Below are positions 41,899 to 44,169 of a stretch of DNA of 44,169 bases, piece by piece (the first letter of the stretch is position 1; each line of letters starts with the position of its first letter). The position numbers and the translations under genes are program-made. Origin of the DNA: Pholiota molesta. Taxonomy: Eukaryota > Basidiomycota > Agaricomycetes > Agaricales > Strophariaceae. The stretch lies in assembly GCA_014925825.1 (NCBI GenBank), contig JACGCK010000311.1, positions 1 through 44,169 on the forward strand. The letters are read 5' to 3'. The notes beneath the pieces were generated by a model, which saw only the letters and a list, made by a program, of their open reading frames with translations, ran no database searches and was not told the origin of the DNA.

Positions 41899-44169
41899 GA
41901 AGATGGTTAACAAGACCCAGGAAAAAAAAACATAACACCTGCCTCATGGCCGTTTATTCCATCAGTGGTGTTGTGCTGCTTATGTATAGTTCATGGAAAC
42001 AACGAATGTTATTGAACCATGATTGAACGGTGGTATCGGAAATGAAATATCCCGTAATGATGCAATCGAATGACGATGTGGTTCTGACAGTGACACATGG
42101 CGCCCAATGGGTGCGTCGGGCGACAATCGGACATTGATTTTAGCATACTACATATAAGTAACTTGTGGATGAGCTTTATTTTGAGATTTTGGGAATAGAG
42201 CAAATCAACTTACGCGGGAGAAGGAGAATCAATGTGATTAGAAGATCGTTAATTGTAGGGTGCCACTCGAGCTTGAATGATTGACTAATAGTGGCGCTTG
42301 GACAAGCAAAAACTCGACAATTAGAGTTTGTTAGCTGTTAGAGAATACAAAACTCGGGAAGTTGGAGTAGGCACTCAGGCTAGGGCTCCACTTTGGAACA
42401 AAAGATCAGATGCTTAGCCTGCCTTCTGCGGTGGCCGTTCGGTCATCTCACCTGAGCAGGGTTTCCTTGTGCAGCCGGGTTTGTTAGTGGGTACATGCAG
42501 CCGCCAGCGCAGCCTGCGTATGTATCTGTGAGGACAATTGCCAGATCAGTTGAGGAGCCTGGTTAAGACCGCACACCACTCACTCATATGTGATCCGCAG
42601 CTTTATTGAATTTGAAGGTCAAGGAGCGGTCCTACCATTGTCCTAGAGCACATAATGGGAGTCGATAGCCGTTCTCCTGACTGCCTCGGGTAGGCAGCGT
42701 TGTTTAGTTTTTCCAAAGGCCATTGTTCTTTCGAAGAAGCCACCGGAAAAGGATGTGTCCGAGGATGTTCTGGGAAAACAGCTCGACATTTATAGACCAT
42801 TCACCAAGATGTGTCAACATCAGACCAGAATGCTTTAGGTTTGATGAAAAGACCTAAGGTTTTTGACGGTTCTTCTGGACGCCAAGTTGGAAATGGTAGG
42901 TACGACCCAAGAAAGAGTCACAACATCGAGACGGGGTTCGAGTGCGCCAGAATACAATTGCGCAGGACAGCGTGAGTGAGCGGTTTGACGCGATACCAAA
43001 CTGGCAAATTTTCCAGAGACGAAGAAAGCAGGAGCCACCCGAGAGCTCGGAGCGGGAATGAAGGCACCGTAAGCAACACCAATATTAGCGTCGGCGGTGT
43101 GGATATCTGTCAGAGTGTCGATCTGTCATTTCAGCATGGTGTTCACCCCCAAGGTTTTCGCTGGAGATGCCAAAAGGTATTCAAAGGTATTCAGCCGGTA
43201 AAAAAAGGGTGCCTCAAGCGCTAGCAAATGAGTTTCATAGTACGCAACCATAGCGACGATTTGAGGCTTGGGGCGCGACCTGGCGGGATACGTACCACGC
43301 AGTTTGTTAATATGCACGGCATTGAGAAAAAAATAGGATGAATGAAGGCATTAGCATCTAGAGGCAACTGGTTAATCCATCGACTCGCTTCCGAGCCTTG
43401 CAATTGAGTTGATAAATTAGAGGTGTCTGTCATGCGAGAATAGCTTGAGCATGGTGACCGCGCAGACCATGCAGATGGTTCAGCCTTTCAGGACTTTTCT
43501 TTCAGCGTCTTGCCGCCGTGTTTTTCCGGTGGTCTCAGAGGAATCTTGTAGAATGGTGGGTGGAGAGAGCACAGTTCTGACTCGGAACCGTGAACGACCA
43601 CGAGATCGGGTGCCCATTGGCTAGGCTGTTATTGTGTCCAAATTGTGCCTATAAATTTGATTGCCGACTGCTCTTTCGACTAAAACTCTTTCGGTACAGG
43701 ATTTATCTTGCCTCTCAAGAAGTTGAGGCTACAATCTCTCCATGCACAATCGTTCTGTGAATTCGTGAGATTCACAACGGAATTTACTCACGTAGTGTGG
43801 GGAAAATAAATTGTCCCTAGAGGCTAGACGTGCAAAGGTGTGTCGAAATTGGAATACGCATAAGAGTGTGGTGACAATACACCTGGCCTCGTGGCTGATT
43901 TATCAACATTTTATTCCCATTTGATGAAATTGCTCGGAACAAATCTTCAAGCAGGAGAAATTTGCACGATTTTTGTTGGAGAAAGTACAACCTCAATTAT
44001 GAATCTCCTCTGCAACCGTTGCCGTGCTTTTTCGCGAGAGGTGACAATTGTCGAAAGGAACGCGGAGGAAGGCAGTATAGGTGACCCTGAGACGGCCAAA
44101 CATCTTTAGCCTTTCTTCTCGGACACTTTGACGAAAGCGCCCCGATTATCTTGCCGAGAAGCGGACTTA
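41899..44169. other. 2.3-kb region without an intact gene
   Basis: On the minus strand, 43433-42840 holds several open stretches that look coding-like but do not join: MTDTSNLSTQLQGSEASRWI near 43433, then VAMVAYYETHLLALEAPFFY, then GVAYGAFIPAPSSRVAPAFF. They are broken by stops and frame changes. A further piece lies at 42800-42600. I read this as a decayed gene of unknown identity. A plus-strand frame at 43891-44109 lacks an ATG and a known motif. The rest shows nothing. Confidence 0.4.

Noticed and set aside
1..44169. tRNA, rRNA or CRISPR features
   Set aside because: No B-box-like GGTTCGANTCC with a matching A-box and cloverleaf, no rRNA-like stretch and no regularly spaced repeats were seen.

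Overview
This window is nuclear DNA of a filamentous basidiomycete, most likely an Agaricomycete. Nearly every gene is split by many short introns of about 45-65 nt with GT-AG borders. The coding parts are GC-rich and the introns AT-rich. The gene set is typical of mushroom-forming fungi: thaumatin-like proteins, large lineage-specific F-box proteins, small secreted proteins and an ICMT homologue. All gene models below were spliced by hand from reading frame, splice sites and family motifs; no search was run.

Layout. 1-2640: two thaumatin-like genes in tandem, the first cut by the window edge. 3326-5994: F-box protein. 6617-7352: unknown 210-residue protein. 7821-9282: ADA1/HFI1-type SAGA subunit with an unresolved 3' end. 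9423-9752: doubtful small gene. 10265-11480: 2OG-Fe(II) oxygenase that loses its C-terminal half. 11995-12322 and 20741-21367: two related small secreted proteins. 13163-13948: isoprenylcysteine methyltransferase. 14536-17335: ORC3, divergent from a NOSIP-type RING/U-box gene at 17541-19016. 19231-20456: RPF2. 21.4-22.9 kb: gene-free AT-rich island with GC hairpins. 22927-24149: alpha/beta hydrolase. 24658-26230: unknown polytopic membrane protein. 27080-28539: farnesyl/geranylgeranyl transferase alpha subunit. 29722-30862: REEP/HVA22 family protein. 31346-31550: small foldback element. 32161-34972: DBP4 DEAD-box helicase. 35958-36340: small unknown protein. 36768-39160: large F-box protein. 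39731-40153: mariner-type MITE. 40558-41898: FAD-dependent oxidoreductase. 41.9-44.2 kb: no convincing gene.

How the genes fit together. Several are housekeeping genes: ribosome biogenesis (RPF2, DBP4), replication origin licensing (ORC3), transcription (ADA1) and the CaaX pathway (prenyltransferase alpha subunit plus ICMT, which act in sequence on the same proteins). The accessory part is the secreted and oxidative set plus repeats.

Main points of interest. (1) The two small secreted proteins share a signal peptide ending in Ala-Tyr-Pro, a phase-0 intron before Ile-Arg, a Leu-Glu-Ala-Arg motif, and an identical 13-bp promoter motif about 100 bp upstream of both starts, so they look like a precursor-peptide family. 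(2) ORC3, RPF2 and the FAD oxidoreductase each lack exactly one base in a C/G run, which points to assembly indels or recent decay. (3) The 2OG oxygenase ends before its distal iron ligand. (4) Two introns have GC-AG borders. (5) There is a TA-flanked MITE with 36-bp inverted repeats and a foldback element.
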